Notes: generated from the sequence alone by a model not told the origin. Positions 51,478 to 60,665 are shown, counted from the stretch's first letter. The stretch is 64,000 nt of DNA from an uncultured Collinsella sp. (GCA_902470365.1 CABRFZ010000002.1:70261-134260); one strand, 5' to 3'. Numbers and translations: made by a program.

Positions 51478-53343
51478 CTACTTCGTGTGCGGGATACCCA
51501 GCACGTCGAGCGCGTTGGCCATAATGGACTGGAACGGCACCGCAGCGGCATCTGAGCCGCTCGGCGTTCCGTCGAGCGTGATATAGCACAGCACCTTGGG
51601 CGATTGTGCCGGTGCAAAGCCCATAAAGGACGACATGTAGTTCTCCTTGAGGTAGCCGCCGTTCTCGTCGGCACGTTCGGCCGTACCGGTCTTACCCGCC
51701 ACGTCATAGCCGTCAACCGCGCCGCCAACGCCCGTTCCCTCGGACACGACCGTCTGCATGCACGATGTCACCTGGGATGCGGCGTCCTCCGAAATCGCGC
51801 GCTCGCCTTCGCCCCAGTCCTTCTCGTCGCCTTTGCTGGACTTATAGAAGTGCGGTGTCATCATCACGCCGCCGTTGGCGATGCCGCCCACGGCACGTGC
51901 GATCTCAATCGGCGAGACGGACAGTGCCTGTCCAAAGCTCATCGAGCCCAGCGTGGCGCCGTCATACTGGTCACGCTCCTTGACGATACCCAGGCTCTCT
52001 CCCGGAAAATCGACACCCGAGCTGTGACCGATGCCCCACTTGTCCACATAGGCGGCAAAGTCATCCGCACCGATCTTGCGCCCCACCAGGACAAAGCCCA
52101 CGTTGGACGAACGGCGCATCATCTCGCGCACATCCATGGTCATGGCATAGTCGCGCTTGTCGGCATCGGTGACGGTATCGTCACCCACCTTGATGCTCGC
52201 CGGCACCTCAAACGACGTACTCGATCGCACGACGCCCAAGTCGAAGCCGGCGCCCGCCACGAGCGTCTTAAAGACCGAGCCGGGCTCGTAGGCGTCGGTG
52301 ACCAGGCGCAAGTTCATATCCTCGGTCTTGGCGTTTTCCAGATCGGTCTGGTCGTAGGTCGGGTACGAGCAGGCGGCGAGAATTTCACCAGTCGTGGGGT
52401 CGGTGACCAAAGCCGAGCCGTTCTTGGCCTTTGTCTTCTCGACAGCCTCCGCCAAAGCATCCTCAGCCGCTCGCTGCATATTGACGTCGAGCGTCGTCAC
52501 GATGTCAACGCCGTCGACCGCAGCCACCTTTTTATAGGCACCGCCTGCGATATAGCTGCCGTCCCTCGCGCGCTCGCGCACGAGGGTACCATTCGTGCCG
52601 GTCAGAAGCTTGTTGTATTGCTTTTCGAGACCCGTCAAGCCGTCGTTGTCTACATTCACTACACCCAGCACCTGCGATGCCAGATTGCCGTATGGATATA
52701 CGCGCTTCATGGCCTGCTCAAAAAGCACGCCGGGCAGGTTCTTCTTCTCCAGCGCCGCAACATCGTCTTCGTCCACCTGGCGCTTGATATACACCCAGGT
52801 TCCATCGGACTCAACGAGCTTGCGGCAGGTCTTTTTATCGATTCCAGCTGCCTTGACCAGCGCCGACACCGTCTTGTCAACATCCTCGACAAGCTGCGGG
52901 TTCACGGCGATGTTGCGACATTCGACCGACGACGCCAGCACGTTGCCGTTGCGGTCGTAGATGGTGCCGCGTTTGGCATAGAGGGTCTGTGCAAGCAGGC
53001 GGCGCGCATCGGCACGCTCGCGCAGTTTATCGGCTTCGACAATTTGATAGTCGGCAAGGCGAAAGACGCCCAAGCCCAAACCAAGCCCGATGAAGCCCAT
53101 GATGGCTTTGCGGCGAGGCAGAGGCGTGCCTGTGAGCCATTCGGTCGACGAACTCTTGCGCGACCTGGTGTTATGCATTTGAGGGCCGTCCGAGCCGCGA
53201 AGTCGCGACGCCGGGTCGTTGCCACGGGACTGCCCGGCGTTGTAAGATTGCCGACCCGTTCCTTGATAACCAGAACGTCCCCGCGACGAGGGACGTCCAG
53301 AACCGCGGCCCCCATCGGAACCGCGGCGATAGTCATTTGTCAT
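51478..53343 (-). CDS. ftsI: Penicillin-binding protein 2/3 (FtsI-type transpeptidase)
   Basis: A 621-residue class B PBP. Residues 1-75 are Gly/Arg/Ser-rich, followed by a transmembrane helix (about 80-97), a PBP dimerisation domain (RGTIYDRNGNVLA at about 125) and a transpeptidase domain with the nucleophile in EPGSVFKTL (SxxK, about 347-355), RSSNVGF (SxN, about 409-415) and AGKTGTAE (KTG, about 561-568). There are no PASTA domains at the C-terminus. It cross-links septal peptidoglycan with FtsW. Confidence 0.93.
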   Translation of the reverse strand: MTNDYRRGSDGGRGSGRPSSRGRSGYQGTGRQSYNAGQSRGNDPASRLRGSDGPQMHNTRSRKSSSTEWLTGTPLPRRKAIMGFIGLGLGLGVFRLADYQIVEADKLRERADARRLLAQTLYAKRGTIYDRNGNVLASSVECRNIAVNPQLVEDVDKTVSALVKAAGIDKKTCRKLVESDGTWVYIKRQVDEDDVAALEKKNLPGVLFEQAMKRVYPYGNLASQVLGVVNVDNDGLTGLEKQYNKLLTGTNGTLVRERARDGSYIAGGAYKKVAAVDGVDIVTTLDVNMQRAAEDALAEAVEKTKAKNGSALVTDPTTGEILAACSYPTYDQTDLENAKTEDMNLRLVTDAYEPGSVFKTLVAGAGFDLGVVRSSTSFEVPASIKVGDDTVTDADKRDYAMTMDVREMMRRSSNVGFVLVGRKIGADDFAAYVDKWGIGHSSGVDFPGESLGIVKERDQYDGATLGSMSFGQALSVSPIEIARAVGGIANGGVMMTPHFYKSSKGDEKDWGEGERAISEDAASQVTSCMQTVVSEGTGVGGAVDGYDVAGKTGTAERADENGGYLKENYMSSFMGFAPAQSPKVLCYITLDGTPSGSDAAAVPFQSIMANALDVLGIPHTK

Positions 53344-53360
53344 ACTCAGCTACCGTCTTG

Positions 53361-53831
53361 CTACTGAGCGGTCGCGGTCGCGTTGGCGCCCGCGGCTGCA
53401 TCCTGCGAAAAGTCAAGTGTAACGCTCTCGCTGGGCTCCACCATGCCATAAGCGCCCGCAAGGTCGCGAATGCGCGTGTCGGCGCCATAGACCGAATGCA
53501 TGACCTCCAGGTCGGAGCTCTCATCGGTCGCTTTTTCGAGCGTGTTGGTAAGCTCGGCGTTGCTGTTGAGCACCTGGGCCGTAACGCCGGCGAGCGCCAC
53601 GCGGGCGACGCCGATCGTCATGAAGATAGCCGCAATGATGCAAAACGTTTTAAGAACGCTCATGAAAACCGGGCTTACCGCCTGGTTTGCCTGACGGCCC
53701 GCGCCCGTGTAGACATCAAAGCGCGGCGTGCGCTGCTCACGGGGAGCAACGGGGGCCTGCGGCGTCTCACGATAGGCGGGCATGGCGTTCATATCATAGG
53801 CGAGTGCTGCGCTTGAAGTGTTGTAGCCCAT
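53361..53831 (-). CDS. ftsL: FtsL-like cell division protein
   Basis: A 156-residue protein with one transmembrane helix (about residues 57-83, MSVLKTFCIIAAIFMTIGVAR) and an extracytoplasmic coiled coil with heptad pattern (about 86-115). Sequence similarity to FtsL is low, as usual, and the call rests on topology, length and position between rsmH and the PBP gene. It would form a complex with FtsQ and FtsB-like proteins. Confidence 0.75.
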   Translation of the reverse strand: MGYNTSSAALAYDMNAMPAYRETPQAPVAPREQRTPRFDVYTGAGRQANQAVSPVFMSVLKTFCIIAAIFMTIGVARVALAGVTAQVLNSNAELTNTLEKATDESSDLEVMHSVYGADTRIRDLAGAYGMVEPSESVTLDFSQDAAAGANATATAQ

Positions 53832-53921
53832 GATATGCCGCCTCCCATCCCGAGTACGTTGGTAGTGTGTTTAAGCTTCGTTTATGGTGCGAGCGGGAGG
53901 TCCAATATCGCGCGGTCGCGC

Positions 53922-54887
53922 CTACAGACGCTGCGCCACGCGGATTTTGGCTGATCTCGCCCGAGGGTTGCGCTCAACCTCATCAGGCTGGGCAACCAAG
54001 GGTTTGCGGGTGATGACCTTGAGTATCGGCACGTTGCCGCACACGCACACCGGAATCTCCGGCGGACACGTGCACCCCTGGCTCATCTCCTTAAAGTGGT
54101 TCTTTACGATACGGTCCTCGAGCGAGTGATACGAGATGACGCAGATACGTCCGCCCGGGTTGAGCCACCTGGTGGCGGCATCAAGCCCTCGTTCGAGCAC
54201 ATCGAGCTCGTGATTGACCTCGATGCGAATGGCCTGGAAACTTTTCTTGGCCGGGTGTCCGCCATGCCGACGAGCGGCAGCCGGGATACCCGCCTTGATG
54301 ATCTCGACAAATTGGCCGGTGGTTTCGATCGGTTCTTGCTCGCGGCGGCGCACGATCTCGCGCGCGATCTGCGAGGCAAACTTCTCTTCGCCGTAGACGC
54401 GTAGAATCCGGGCGAGGTCGTGTTCGTTATAGGTGTTGATGACCTCAGCTGCGTTTAAGGTGTTATTACCCGGATCCATCCGCATGTCCAATGGGGCGTC
54501 CTCGTTATACGAAAAGCCCCTGCCAGGGATATCGAGTTGCGGTGACGAAACGCCCAAATCGAACAGGAAGCCATCGACCCCGGGCACCTCGGCCGAGCAA
54601 AGCAGCTCGTCCAAGTCGCCGAAGTTGCCCTTCAGCAGCTGGTGCGGAACTCCGGGAACCTCGCGGTCCAGACGGGCGCCAGCGGCCTCGAGGGCCATGT
54701 CGTCCTGATCGACGCCGAGCAAAAGGCCCGTCTCCCCCACCTGCGCGGCCATCTTTACCGAATGGCCGGCACCGCCAAGGGTGCAATCGCAGACAACGGA
54801 GCCGCTCTTTAGCCGCAGCGACTCAAGCACTTCGCCGAGCATGACAGGTTCATGCCGATATTCTTGTGTCAAGATCCCACACTCCAT
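53922..54887 (-). CDS. rsmH: 16S rRNA (cytosine(1402)-N(4))-methyltransferase
   Basis: A 321-residue MraW/RsmH: HEPVMLGEVLESL (about residues 12-24), DCTLGGAGHS (SAM site, about 34-43), FDLGVSSPQLD (about 109-119), RGFSYNEDAPLDMRMD (about 122-137) and ISYHSLEDRIVK (about 238-249). It methylates C1402 of 16S rRNA. The ATG at 54887 lacks a good ribosome-binding site; a TTG at 54872 has GGAG nine bases upstream and may be the real start. Confidence 0.93.
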   Translation of the reverse strand: MECGILTQEYRHEPVMLGEVLESLRLKSGSVVCDCTLGGAGHSVKMAAQVGETGLLLGVDQDDMALEAAGARLDREVPGVPHQLLKGNFGDLDELLCSAEVPGVDGFLFDLGVSSPQLDIPGRGFSYNEDAPLDMRMDPGNNTLNAAEVINTYNEHDLARILRVYGEEKFASQIAREIVRRREQEPIETTGQFVEIIKAGIPAAARRHGGHPAKKSFQAIRIEVNHELDVLERGLDAATRWLNPGGRICVISYHSLEDRIVKNHFKEMSQGCTCPPEIPVCVCGNVPILKVITRKPLVAQPDEVERNPRARSAKIRVAQRL

Positions 54888-54907
54888 CCGTTACCCGTGC
54901 CTTGCCC

Positions 54908-55342
54908 TTACGAGAAGAAGAGGTCCAGCAGGGCCTCATCGTCATCGTCCTCATCGGCCGCGGCGCGATCCCAAACCTCAAGGTGGTCGTAGTTGCCCAC
55001 AACCGTGACCTCGCGGTCGAGGTTCGCCTGCTTGCGGAGAGACTCGGAAAGACCGATACGACCGGCGCTGTCCACGTCCATCGACGTGGTGCGCTTGTTG
55101 ATCGCCCTCATGAGCTTCTGGTCATTAATGTCACGCGGGTTAAAACCCTCGTGGCCCTCACGACCCGCGAAGAGTCCTTCGACCCACTTATCGAAGGCCT
55201 CGGCAGAGAACACGTACAGAGCATCGACATCCAGGGCTTTAAACACGCGAACGTGCTCTCCAAGCTCCTCGCGAAGGGGTGCAGGCAGGGATAGACGACC
55301 TTTTGCATCGAGATTGCGCTCGTATGCACCAGTCATTCCCAT
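54908..55342 (-). CDS. mraZ: Transcriptional regulator MraZ
   Basis: A 144-residue protein of two AbrB-like MraZ domains: GAYERNLDAKGRLSLPAPLRE (about residues 5-25, given here as the segment from GAYERNLDAKGRL) and the second repeat DVDSAGRIGLSESLR (about 89-103). MraZ binds DNA repeats upstream of its own operon. GGGAGG lies 6 bases before the ATG. The cluster promoter and GTGGGG repeats lie just upstream. The C-terminus is acidic. Confidence 0.94.
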   Translation of the reverse strand: MGMTGAYERNLDAKGRLSLPAPLREELGEHVRVFKALDVDALYVFSAEAFDKWVEGLFAGREGHEGFNPRDINDQKLMRAINKRTTSMDVDSAGRIGLSESLRKQANLDREVTVVGNYDHLEVWDRAAADEDDDDEALLDLFFS

Positions 55343-55410
55343 GTGCGCCCTCCCCTCGGTTACTCAGATGGCACGTACGCGGGGAACCACCCCGCCTGTC
55401 GACGTCATCA

Positions 55411-55439
55411 ATAATATGGGGAACCGCCCCATTTTTCAA
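55411..55439 (-). promoter_or_regulatory. dcw cluster (mraZ) promoter
   Basis: TTGAAA (55439-55434), exactly 17 bases, TATTAT (55416-55411) on the minus strand, about 70 bases upstream of the mraZ ATG. The 17-base spacer contains the perfect palindrome ATGGGG-CGGTT-CCCCAT. This is the best promoter match in the window. Confidence 0.65.
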
Positions 55440-55444
55440 CACCT

Positions 55445-55485
55445 TTCCCCACCCCTTCCCCCACCCCGCCCCACCATTCCACCCC
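55445..55485 (-). promoter_or_regulatory. Candidate MraZ boxes upstream of the dcw promoter
   Basis: On the minus strand GTGG(GG) occurs four times at roughly 8-12-base intervals (plus-strand CCAC cores with A at 55481, 55473, 55463, 55451), ending 6 bases before the -35 box. MraZ is known to bind tandem GTGGG-type repeats with about 10-base period near its own promoter, so an autoregulatory role is likely. Confidence 0.55.
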
Positions 55486-55804
55486 CAATATGTTGTAAAA
55501 CACCCCCGAGCATATGTTCGAAAACACAATATGTTGTGTTTACAGCAAAGGCGGGATGCCACCTGTGGCACCCCGCCTTTCAACCTCAACCTTCAAGTTG
55601 ACCTTGAGGCGATTTTTGCGTCCTTTTACATGGCGTTCACATCGCCCCCAAACTCCCCCACCCAAGGCACGTGCGGCCCACCACCGCGACGACAAGTGGC
55701 GAAAAATGGGACGGGCCCCAGATTGCCGATGCGCGCGCAAAAGCACGCCGCAGCAATCTGGGGCCCGTCCCCAAATACCTATAAATATGCAGGCCAGCGA
55801 TGTG
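55486..55804. other. Intergenic region between the dcw promoter and xerD
   Basis: No gene is supported. It holds a hairpin of AAAGGCGGGGTGCCAC type at about 55550-55583, an inverted CCTCAAGG...CTTGAAGG sequence at about 55590-55612 resembling a MerR-family operator, and a 19-bp perfect hairpin at 55708-55771 (loop 26 bases) just after the xerD stop codon on the minus strand. Confidence 0.5.
55708..55771. repeat. Hairpin with 19-bp perfect arms after xerD
   Basis: Arms 55708-55726 (GGGACGGGCCCCAGATTGC) and 55753-55771 are exact complements around a 26-base GC-rich loop. It lies 34 bases past the xerD stop on the minus strand; no T-run follows, only CATTTTTC on the minus strand after the arm. 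It resembles the other dispersed long hairpins. Confidence 0.75.
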
Positions 55805-56746
55805 TTAACGATGCGCCAGCGGATGCGCCGCCAGATAGACCTCGGTCAGTTGCGTGCGGTCGACATGCGTGTAGACCTGCGTGGTCGAAATATCGGCATG
55901 GCCCAAAATCTCCTGCAGCACACGCAGGTCGGCACCGCCCGCGAGCATGTGGGTGGCAAAGGAGTGGCGCAAGGTATGGGGATGGAGCCCCACCAGCCCC
56001 ACCTGACGCCCATACCGCTCGCATATCGCATGCACGGCCTGGCGCGACAGGCGACGTCCGTTCTTATTTAAAAAGACCGCCGAGGTCTCGGTTCCGCGGG
56101 CATGGGCCGCCAAGCGAGAACGTCCCTCAGTTACATAGAGCATCAGAGCTCGCGCCGCGCTTCCCACCAGCGGGGACAGGCGTTCCTTTGAGCCCTTACC
56201 GCGAACGAGTACAAAGCCATCGTCAATATGGATATCGCCCACATCGAGCCCCACCAACTCGCTCACACGCAAACCGCATCCGTAGAGCACTTCCAAGATG
56301 GCATGGTCGCGCAAGCCCATCTCGCCCTCGGGGAAGTCTTGATCGAGCAGAGCCGAGACATCCTCCACCGATAGATACTCCGGCAAACGCTCAGCCTTTT
56401 TAGGCAGGCGCAACGCCGCCGTTGGATTTTGGGCTACAGCCCCATCGCGCACCAAAAAGGCATGCAGGCCCTTCACGGCTGCAAGCGCACGCTCCACCGA
56501 GGCATCGGAATAGCCCCCATCGCGACGGTCGGCGACAAAGCCCTCCACGACCTGACGAGTCACCTCTTCAAAAGACACAATACCCGCCCGCTCCAGATAG
56601 GCGCAGTACGTCGTCAGGTCACGACGATAGGCCGCAATCGTGTTGCGCGCCAAACCCCGCTCGACCGCGAGGTAATCGAGATACTCCCCCGCCGCCACGG
56701 CGAGCGACGAGGGAGTAGCTTCGGTATGTTCCTTATTCGCCGGCAC
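55805..56746 (-). CDS. xerD: Tyrosine recombinase XerD
   Basis: A 313-residue recombinase. The N-terminal core-binding domain includes YLDYLAVERGLARNTIAAY (about residues 24-42). The catalytic domain has the RKHRH/Y set: LYGCGLRVSELVGL (first Arg), KGSKERLSP (Lys), LHPHTLRHSFATHML (His-x-x-Arg), ILGHADISTTQVYTHVD (His and nucleophile Tyr). It resolves chromosome dimers with XerC. The start is taken as GTG at 56746, two bases after pyrG, because upstream sequence is pyrG in another frame. Confidence 0.9.
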   Translation of the reverse strand: MPANKEHTEATPSSLAVAAGEYLDYLAVERGLARNTIAAYRRDLTTYCAYLERAGIVSFEEVTRQVVEGFVADRRDGGYSDASVERALAAVKGLHAFLVRDGAVAQNPTAALRLPKKAERLPEYLSVEDVSALLDQDFPEGEMGLRDHAILEVLYGCGLRVSELVGLDVGDIHIDDGFVLVRGKGSKERLSPLVGSAARALMLYVTEGRSRLAAHARGTETSAVFLNKNGRRLSRQAVHAICERYGRQVGLVGLHPHTLRHSFATHMLAGGADLRVLQEILGHADISTTQVYTHVDRTQLTEVYLAAHPLAHR

Positions 56747-56748
56747 CC

Positions 56749-58410
56749 TTAGTCCGTAGCGAGGTTCATGGGCGTCACCTGCAGACGGTCGACACCCTCG
56801 TGCTGGCCGATCGAAGCGCGTACGAACTCGCGGAACAGCGGCTGCGGGTTGGTCGGGCGGCTCTTGAACTCGGGATGAGCCTGGGTTGCCACATACCACG
56901 GATGCACGTCGCGCGGCAGCTCGACCATCTCGACCAGGCGCTCGTCAGGCGACAGACCCGAGATAACCAAACCGGCGTCCTCGAGCTGGTCGCGGAAGGC
57001 GTTGTTGAACTCAAAGCGGTGACGGTGACGCTCGTAGACGAGTTCCTCGCCATATGCCTCGCGAGCAAGGGTATCGGCGGCGAGCTTGCACGGATAGGCG
57101 CCCAGGCGCATGGTGCCGCCCTTCTCGGTCACGTCCTCCTGCGAGCTCATCAGATCGATGACACTATACGGGCCATCCGGATCGAACTCAGAGGAGCTGG
57201 CGCCGGCAAGGCCGACGACATTGCGCGCAAATTCGCACACGGCCACCTGCATACCCAGGCAAATGCCCAGATACGGAATCTTGTGCTCACGGGCAAACTC
57301 GGCCGCGAGGATCTTGCCCTCCAGGGCGCGCTTGCCAAAGCCGCCGGGGACCAGGATGCCCGAGGCGTCGCCCAGAACCTCGGAGACATTCTGCTCGTCG
57401 AGGCTCTCGCCGTCGACCAGCTGGACGTCCACATGGCGATCGTAGAAGACGCCCGCATGGTGCAGGGCCTCGATAACCGACAGGTACGCATCGGGCAGCT
57501 GCGTGTACTTGCCCACGACGGCGATCTTCACCTTGTCGGCGTGATGGTTGGCGTGATTCTGTTTGCGCAGGAACTCGTTCCACTCGCTCATGTCGCGCTC
57601 ACGCGGGTCCAGACCCAGGCGCTCGCAAATGCGCAGGTCAAAGTCCTGCTCGGCAAGCAGCTGCGGAACATCGTAAATGCTCGCGCAGTCCTCGTTGGTA
57701 AAGACGCAATCGGTGTCGACGTCGCAGAAGCTTGCGATCTTTCCGCGGATAGCGTCATCGATATGGTGGTCGGAGCGCAGCACGATAATATCGGGCTGGA
57801 TGCCAAAGCTGCGGAGCTCCTTGACGGAATGCTGTGTGGGCTTGGTCTTGACCTCGTGGGCGGCGGCGATATAAGGAACGAGCGACACGTGGATGTAGCA
57901 GACGTTCTCGGGGCCGGCCTCCTTGCGGTACTGACGGATGGCCTCGACAAACGGCTGGGACTCGATGTCGCCAATCGTGCCGCCCAGCTCGGTGATGACT
58001 ACATCGGAGCCGGTCTGCTCCTCGATGCGGCGGAACTTGTCCTTAATGGCATTGGTGACGTGGGGAATCACCTGCACGGTACCGCCCAAAAAGTCGCCGC
58101 GACGCTCGCGGGCGATTAGGCTTTTGTAGATGGCACCGGTCGTAAAGTTGGAATCGCGGGTCAGGTTCTCATCAATAAAGCGCTCGTAATGACCCAGGTC
58201 CAGGTCGGACTCGTAACCATCCTCGGTAACGAAGACCTCACCATGCTGGAACGGGCTCATGGTACCGGGGTCGACGTTCAGATACGGGTCGGCCTTCTGC
58301 ATCGTTACTTTGTAGCCACGCGACTTGAGCAGACGGCCCAGCGAGGCCGCGGTGATACCCTTGCCCAGGGACGAAACCACGCCACCGGTTACGAACACAT
58401 GCTTGGTCAT
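56749..58410 (-). CDS. pyrG: CTP synthase
   Basis: A 553-residue enzyme. The synthetase domain begins KHVFVTGGVVSSLGKGITAA (residues 3-22), with the Mg site and TELGGTIGDIES (about 140-151). The glutaminase domain has the nucleophile Cys in YLGICLGMQVAV (about 383-394), PGGFG (about 356) and the Glu/His pair near QAHPEFKSRP (about 516-525). It aminates UTP to CTP using glutamine. xerD follows two bases downstream. Confidence 0.96.
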   Translation of the reverse strand: MTKHVFVTGGVVSSLGKGITAASLGRLLKSRGYKVTMQKADPYLNVDPGTMSPFQHGEVFVTEDGYESDLDLGHYERFIDENLTRDSNFTTGAIYKSLIARERRGDFLGGTVQVIPHVTNAIKDKFRRIEEQTGSDVVITELGGTIGDIESQPFVEAIRQYRKEAGPENVCYIHVSLVPYIAAAHEVKTKPTQHSVKELRSFGIQPDIIVLRSDHHIDDAIRGKIASFCDVDTDCVFTNEDCASIYDVPQLLAEQDFDLRICERLGLDPRERDMSEWNEFLRKQNHANHHADKVKIAVVGKYTQLPDAYLSVIEALHHAGVFYDRHVDVQLVDGESLDEQNVSEVLGDASGILVPGGFGKRALEGKILAAEFAREHKIPYLGICLGMQVAVCEFARNVVGLAGASSSEFDPDGPYSVIDLMSSQEDVTEKGGTMRLGAYPCKLAADTLAREAYGEELVYERHRHRFEFNNAFRDQLEDAGLVISGLSPDERLVEMVELPRDVHPWYVATQAHPEFKSRPTNPQPLFREFVRASIGQHEGVDRLQVTPMNLATD

Positions 58411-58532
58411 ATTGAGTTACCTGCGCTTCCCGTAGAAGTTGTTTATCCACATCTTACGGGTCTTCATTGTAATACTCGCGCCGCGGACCGTTCGCAATTT
58501 TTCTCGCGTGCGATTGCATTTCTCAATCTTGA

Positions 58533-58564
58533 AACAAAACGCCGCCCGGTTTCCCAGGCGGCGT
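58533..58564 (-). terminator. Terminator of the winged-helix gene
   Basis: On the minus strand ACGCCGCC pairs with GGCGGCGT around a 10-base loop, followed by TTTGTTTC. It lies 25 bases after the stop codon and before pyrG. Confidence 0.75.
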
Positions 58565-58588
58565 CGCTATGGCAAGGGTTACATGCTG

Positions 58589-58927
58589 CTATCGATCAGC
58601 AACCTCGTCCTCAAGCATTTCTTGAACGAGCATGCCGGTACGGACGCCCTCAAGATACCACTCGCCACGTTCGGTGAGGCAAATGCCATTTGCAAGCTGA
58701 CCGCCGTCGTCGCTATAACGCGAGACGACATCAATCATGCCTTCGGAATCCAAGCGATCGATTGCGGCGCGGGCACGATACGGCGAAACCCCCACGCGCT
58801 CGGCAAGCGTTTTGCGCGAGAAACCATACGGCCCGCCATTGTCTTCGGTTTGCTGGTCGATTTCCATCAACACCAGCACCTCAACACGCTTCATATCGTT
58901 GACACTCGCACGACCCTTGCCCGCCAT
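58589..58927 (-). CDS. Winged-helix DNA-binding protein
   Basis: A 112-residue protein. Residues about 10-85 form a winged helix-turn-helix: KRVEVLVLMEIDQQ, then YGFSRKTLAERVGVSPYRARAAIDRLDSEGMIDVV (recognition helix VSPYRARAAIDRL), then a wing with VSRYSDDGGQL. The C-terminus is helical and acidic. It looks like a small MarR/PadR-like regulator; ligand and targets are unknown. GAGGAGG precedes the ATG at 58927. It lies alone between pyrG and the DUF1846 gene. Confidence 0.7.
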   Translation of the reverse strand: MAGKGRASVNDMKRVEVLVLMEIDQQTEDNGGPYGFSRKTLAERVGVSPYRARAAIDRLDSEGMIDVVSRYSDDGGQLANGICLTERGEWYLEGVRTGMLVQEMLEDEVADR

Positions 58928-59116
58928 AGCAGCCTCCTCAAACCGAGCACGAGCATCTAACGCGCCGTGCGCGACCGACACACCTCACGATGGCAGGTAA
59001 TATCCATCATGCGGCATCCCGCTAAGGATGAAACAGTTACGGTTATTGTATACCGCTCAAATTGTTTCTAGGCAGGTAAACGGCTATTTTTCGCCGAAAT
59101 AGGCGCTTTATTGATC

Positions 59117-59149
59117 AAAAAGCCGTACCGGGCGCCAACCCGATACGGC
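59117..59149 (-). terminator. DUF1846 gene terminator
   Basis: On the minus strand an 11-bp stem GCCGTATCGGG/CCCGGTACGGC (one mismatch) with a 6-base loop is followed by TTTTTGATC. It lies 35 bases after the stop codon. Confidence 0.8.
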
Positions 59150-59183
59150 CAAAATGCAATGCAATTACCGCGGTGCTTCAAAC

Positions 59184-60665
59184 TTAGCGGTGGAAGAAAC
59201 CGCGGCGCTCAAACTTGGGCTCGCAGCACACGTTGATACCCAGTTTGCGCAGTACCGTCTCGTCCGTCGGCGAGATAATCACGCTAAAGAAGGCATCGCA
59301 ACCGCGCAGCTGCTCCAGGCCCGAAAGGACGCGAGCGGCCGTCTCACTCGTGGCCGAGGTGATCGACAGCGCCATAAGCGTCTCGTCGGTGTGGAGGCGA
59401 GGGTTTTTGCTGCCCAGGAAATGCGTCTTGAGCTTGCTGATGGGCTCGATCGCCTCATCGCTAATGACCTCGAGCTCAAGGTCGACGCCCGAGACATGCT
59501 TGAGGGCGTTCATAATGAGCGAACTTGCGGCGCCCAGGCGCGTGGAGGTCTTACCGGTCACCACGGAGCCATCGGGCATGACCATGGCACCCACGGGACC
59601 ACCCGTCAGCTGCTCCCTGGTGAGGGCCGCCGAGCGCGCCGGTGAGTAGTTCTTATCGATGCCGGCTTTCTTCATAATAATCTTGAGACGGTCGACTTGC
59701 TCATCGCCCACGCCGGTACGGCGCACATTTTCGACCGCGGTAAAGTAGCGGCGGACGATCTCCATCTTGGAAGCGTCGCGGCAGGCATCGTCATCGGTGA
59801 TGGCAAAGCCGACCATATTGACGCCCATGTCCGTAGGACTCTGATAGGGGCTCTTGCCCAGGATCTTTTCCATCAGAGCACGGACCACCGGGAAGGCCTC
59901 GACGTCGCGGTTGTAGTTGACCGTGGTCTTGTTGTAGGCCTCCAAGTGGAAGGAGTCGATGATATTGGCATCGTCGAGATCGGCCGTTGCTGCCTCATAG
60001 GCGATGTTGACCGGATGCGTGAGGGGCAGATTCCAGACCGGGAAAGTCTCGAACTTGGCGTAGCCGGCGGCGGTGCCGTGCTTGTGCTCGTGATAGAGCT
60101 GCGAGAGGCAAGTGGCGAGCTTGCCTGAGCCGGGGCCGGGAGCGGTGACCACGACGAGCGGACGCGTGGTCTCGACAAACTCGTTCTTGCCGTAGCCATC
60201 GTCGGACACGATCAGATCGACATCGTGCGGATACCCCTCGATGGGATAGTGCAGCTTGGCGGGAATACCGAGCGCGTTCAGGCGGTTGCGGAACACATCA
60301 GCAGCAGGCTGGCCAGCGTACTGGGTGATGACCACAGCCGCGACGGCAAAGCCGTTGCCGCGGAACAGGTCAACCAGGCGCAGCACATCCTCGTCATAGG
60401 TAATGCCCAGGTCACCACGAGCCTTGTTTTTCTCGATGTGGTTCGCGTTGATCGCGATGATAACCTCGACATCGTCGGCGATGCTCTTGAGCATGCGGAA
60501 CTTGCTGTCCGGTTCAAAACCCGGTAGCACGCGGCTCGCATGATAGTCATCAAATAGCTTACCGCCAAACTCCAAATAGAGCTTGCCGCCAAACTGCGAG
60601 ATGCGCTCCTTAATGTGAGCAGCCTGCAGCTCGATATACTTCGCGTTGTCGAAACCCTGGCGCAT
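59184..60665 (-). CDS. DUF1846 domain-containing protein
   Basis: A 493-residue protein that matches DUF1846 throughout: GFDNAKYIELQAAHIKERI at the N-terminus, YLEFGGKLFDDYHASRVLPGF-type segment (about residues 28-48), VVTAPGPGSGKLATCLSQLYHE (about 173-194) with a P-loop-like GPGSGK, and PVGAMVMPDGSVVTGK. The family is common in Firmicutes and Actinobacteria and its reaction is not established; the GSGK loop suggests nucleotide binding. GGGAG lies 7 bases before the ATG at 60665. It seems to be a single-gene unit. Confidence 0.88.
   Translation of the reverse strand: MRQGFDNAKYIELQAAHIKERISQFGGKLYLEFGGKLFDDYHASRVLPGFEPDSKFRMLKSIADDVEVIIAINANHIEKNKARGDLGITYDEDVLRLVDLFRGNGFAVAAVVITQYAGQPAADVFRNRLNALGIPAKLHYPIEGYPHDVDLIVSDDGYGKNEFVETTRPLVVVTAPGPGSGKLATCLSQLYHEHKHGTAAGYAKFETFPVWNLPLTHPVNIAYEAATADLDDANIIDSFHLEAYNKTTVNYNRDVEAFPVVRALMEKILGKSPYQSPTDMGVNMVGFAITDDDACRDASKMEIVRRYFTAVENVRRTGVGDEQVDRLKIIMKKAGIDKNYSPARSAALTREQLTGGPVGAMVMPDGSVVTGKTSTRLGAASSLIMNALKHVSGVDLELEVISDEAIEPISKLKTHFLGSKNPRLHTDETLMALSITSATSETAARVLSGLEQLRGCDAFFSVIISPTDETVLRKLGINVCCEPKFERRGFFHR

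Noticed and set aside
48043..51555. A 1170-codon plus-strand open frame
   Set aside because: It is antisense to murD, mraY and murF, has a composition rich in His, Arg, Gly and Leu with no domain, and arises from the codon bias of the real genes.
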